A DNA stretch of 8,695 nucleotides, taken from positions 1 to 8,695 of the forward strand of contig JABZYY010000048.1 in the NCBI GenBank assembly GCA_015264885.1. The letters run 5' to 3'. The stretch comes from Streptococcus sp. (lineage in GTDB: Bacteria; Bacillota; Bacilli; Lactobacillales; Aerococcaceae). Under the pieces are notes generated by a model. It ran no database searches and was not told the origin of the DNA. It saw nothing but the letters and a program-made list of their open reading frames with translations. Positions 6,958-8,695 of the stretch are shown piece after piece. Position 1 is the stretch's first letter, and every line of letters starts with the position of its first letter. Position numbers and translations under genes: made by a program.

Positions 6958-8038
6958 ACCAGGCTTCAGCGATAGAAAGCGGAAGCACTTGAATTTGAGC
7001 CTTGGCCCATTGGTTTTCGATTTGTTGTCGTTGTTGTTCGCTTTGTGTAAAGCAAATGCCACAGTCGCCACCACCAGCGCCAGACGTTTTTGCGCAGGCA
7101 CCATTTTGTTCTGCAATGTCGCAGAGTGTTTGGAGTGCAGGGGTTTCAATTTCCAGCTGCATCACTTGTGCGAATTCATTTAAGAGTGCACGGTTGGCAC
7201 GGATGCCTTCTTGTAAGGCTGGGATGTCTTGATTGTTCCAAGCGTTTTGTAGGCCTTGAACGATGGCGTGACTCTTTGCGAGAAATTCCTTGTAAAAGGC
7301 GTTATCGGTTTCGACTTTTCGTTTCTTCTCAGTGGCTTGAATGAGTGAATCGGTGATAGCGACTTGTCCCGTCCATCCTACTAAGAGGGTGAAGTTTGGG
7401 ATTTCTGGAAGACGTATAATGGTGAGGTCTTTCCAGTCGGTATCACAAATGGCTTTAATCGATTGGTTTTGTAATTGTTCGAGTAAACTGCTTCGATCTG
7501 GGCTTGTGTAATACACCATTCCTCCAAAAGAAGAGGCGGCGATATCTCCAAAGGATCCACGTTGGGATAAGCGGAGATTCGTTAACACACTCAGCTTATA
7601 GACGAGTAGAGATGTGCGTGGAGTCTTGTAGAAATCAAGAACGGCTTGAATCGTTGCGACTACAACGGCACCACTGGAACCAAGTCCGTATTTAATACCA
7701 CGCTTAGCGTCATCAAGTTCACTTGTAATCGAAAGTGAGTAGAGGGCAAATGTTTTTTTGCCGGATTCGCGTACATACTGTTCTGCGACAAAAATCGCTT
7801 CTTCGACCAATTTGTAGGGATGGTCTTCCTTTGCATGGAACAATTCTCCTTTACGAATCCATTCCACAACGACGTCTGGATTTTGCGTAGAGGTTAAGGT
7901 TCCTACACTAGTAGCTTCGTCGATTGTAACGGTTAAGTAGCGCGACACAGCTGCAACAATGGCACCGTGTCCGGGTTCGACAACCGCATATTCTCCGGCG
8001 ATAAAGAGTTTACCGGGAGCTTTTGAAGTAATCGTCAC
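6956..8038 (-). CDS. mvaK2: Phosphomevalonate kinase
   Basis: This GHMP-superfamily kinase phosphorylates 5-phosphomevalonate with ATP to give 5-diphosphomevalonate, the substrate of MvaD next door. It acts in the cytoplasm. With the GTG start at 8038 it has 360 residues, usual for the family. The N-terminal motif KAPGKLFIAGEYAVVEPG is at residues 6-23, the GHMP phosphate loop GLGSSGA at 118-124, and the third GHMP motif KTSGAGGGDCG at about 317-327. The start was chosen because AAGGGA (8053-8048) lies 9 nt before GTG 8038, and because known family members begin just before the KAPGK motif. A longer frame from GTG 8065 has no good ribosome binding site and would overlap mvaD by 23 nt. The gap after the mvaD stop is 4 nt. 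Function is near certain; the exact start is probable. Confidence 0.95.
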   Translation of the reverse strand: MTITSKAPGKLFIAGEYAVVEPGHGAIVAAVSRYLTVTIDEATSVGTLTSTQNPDVVVEWIRKGELFHAKEDHPYKLVEEAIFVAEQYVRESGKKTFALYSLSITSELDDAKRGIKYGLGSSGAVVVATIQAVLDFYKTPRTSLLVYKLSVLTNLRLSQRGSFGDIAASSFGGMVYYTSPDRSSLLEQLQNQSIKAICDTDWKDLTIIRLPEIPNFTLLVGWTGQVAITDSLIQATEKKRKVETDNAFYKEFLAKSHAIVQGLQNAWNNQDIPALQEGIRANRALLNEFAQVMQLEIETPALQTLCDIAEQNGACAKTSGAGGGDCGICFTQSEQQRQQIENQWAKAQIQVLPLSIAEAW

Positions 8039-8042
8039 GCGC

Positions 8043-8695
8043 TCACTTCCCTTCAAAAGCCGCACGAGAAGCGTTCCATTCGTCTTCTGTCAATGTACGA
8101 ATGCCTTCTCCTGGAAGCGTAGGGATGAGTTTTTCACTCGGGAATACTTTGCCAAGTTCTTCCATAATCGCTGGAATATCACTCGCCTTGCAAATCACTT
8201 TGACGTTTGGCCCAGCATCCATCGTGAAGTAGGCTGGAATGCCTCGTTCTTCTCGAATCGTGCGAATCGTTTGTTGGGCGATAATACTCTCCGGTTCGAA
8301 ATAACAGAATGGAGGGTTACTTGCCAGCATCGTAGCGTGCATTTTCATGCCGTTAAATTCCGCAATAGAGCCGATGCGATGAATGTCGCGGTCCTTGATG
8401 GCCTCTTTGATGTCGGCTAAATCGGTCGCCGCTGAAGTGACCCAACCTTCGTAAAACGGAGAAGTGGAAACGGTCAATTCCATGCCGGCACGACTCGAAA
8501 TTTTCTTCTCGGCTGCGCTAACGACGATAATAATCATCCCAATGTCAAATTTCGCATCGTCGACAGGGATGGCCATGCTGTTCTCGTTGGAGTCGCCCTT
8601 GTTCCATTCGACAAATCCGCCAAATAAACTACGAGTAGCACTGCCGCTACCACGACGAGCGTAAGTAGATAGTTTTTGAGCAGGCATGTGAAGAC
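8043..8695 (-). CDS. mvaD: Diphosphomevalonate decarboxylase, partial (N-terminus outside window)
   Basis: This enzyme decarboxylates mevalonate 5-diphosphate with ATP to yield isopentenyl diphosphate, in the cytoplasm. Only the last 216 or so residues are seen. The family is about 320-330 residues, so about 110 lie beyond the right edge, and the frame is open to the last base. The diagnostic ARRGSGSATRSLFGGFVEW, with the GHMP phosphate loop, is encoded at about 8660-8604. The catalytic Asp in MDAGPN is at 8219-8217. The internal ATG at 8687 is not the true start, because it falls inside the conserved domain just before that loop. It ends with TGA at 8045-8043, and its last codons carry the ribosome binding site of mvaK2. 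A mevalonate kinase gene (mvaK1) usually precedes it and would lie outside the window. Confidence 0.96.
   Translation of the reverse strand, partial: LHMPAQKLSTYARRGSGSATRSLFGGFVEWNKGDSNENSMAIPVDDAKFDIGMIIIVVSAAEKKISSRAGMELTVSTSPFYEGWVTSAATDLADIKEAIKDRDIHRIGSIAEFNGMKMHATMLASNPPFCYFEPESIIAQQTIRTIREERGIPAYFTMDAGPNVKVICKASDIPAIMEELGKVFPSEKLIPTLPGEGIRTLTEDEWNASRAAFEGK
8048..8053 (-). promoter_or_regulatory. Ribosome binding site of mvaK2 inside the end of mvaD
   Basis: AAGGGA on the minus strand is part of the last coding codons of mvaD (Glu-Gly-Lys). It lies 9 nt before the GTG at 8038, which fixes that codon as the likely start of mvaK2. Confidence 0.7.

Noticed and set aside
6017..8420. Several plus-strand open frames opposite fni, mvaK2 and mvaD
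   Set aside because: Each mirrors codon use of the real minus-strand gene and encodes an odd Cys/Arg/Ser-rich product with no family resemblance.
1..8695. CRISPR array, tRNA, rRNA, prophage or riboswitch
   Set aside because: No repeated spacer pattern, no cloverleaf, and no intergenic gap longer than 121 bp in which a riboswitch could sit.

Overview
The window looks like chromosomal DNA from a low-to-moderate GC Gram-positive bacterium, most likely a member of the Lactobacillales. The evidence is the mevalonate gene order mvaD-mvaK2-fni with an FMN-type (type 2) isopentenyl diphosphate isomerase, strong AGGAGG-like ribosome binding sites, extended -10 promoters (TGnTATACT) and an UvrA of Firmicute type. 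Carnobacteriaceae or Aerococcaceae would fit, but the genus cannot be settled by eye.

Layout: (1) 50-2893 (+) uvrA, the damage-recognition ATPase of nucleotide excision repair, then 2972-3640 (+) rpiA, ribose-5-phosphate isomerase, with its own extended -10 promoter. (2) A hairpin at 3646-3689 that can work in both directions separates rpiA from a converging gene at 3691-4527 (-). That gene encodes an Rpn/PD-(D/E)XK putative transposase-nuclease and is visibly more AT-rich than its neighbours. (3) From a 121-bp divergent region, a YeiH-family membrane protein (4649-5635, +) and a 63-residue two-helix membrane protein (5648-5839, +) form a small operon. It ends in a second strong bidirectional hairpin (5846-5877). 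(4) On the minus strand, running in from the right edge, is the lower mevalonate pathway: mvaD (cut by the window end), mvaK2 and fni. The three are tightly packed (4-nt and 9-nt gaps), each downstream ribosome binding site overlapping the end of the preceding gene. Together they turn 5-phosphomevalonate into diphosphomevalonate, then IPP and DMAPP, for undecaprenyl phosphate and other isoprenoids.

Most of the window is ordinary housekeeping sequence. The most interesting signal lies inside the Rpn nuclease gene. A perfect TATAAT (3912-3907, minus strand) is followed by GGAGG (3898-3894) and, 8 nt later, an in-frame ATG at 3885. Together these could produce a separate 64-residue C-terminal protein. 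E. coli Rpn nucleases are known to make intragenic C-terminal small proteins that act as antitoxins, so this may be a Gram-positive counterpart, with the nuclease and its inhibitor nested in one reading frame. This is a prediction from sequence only. The pairing of the YeiH-like transporter with an unrecognised small membrane protein is a second, milder lead.
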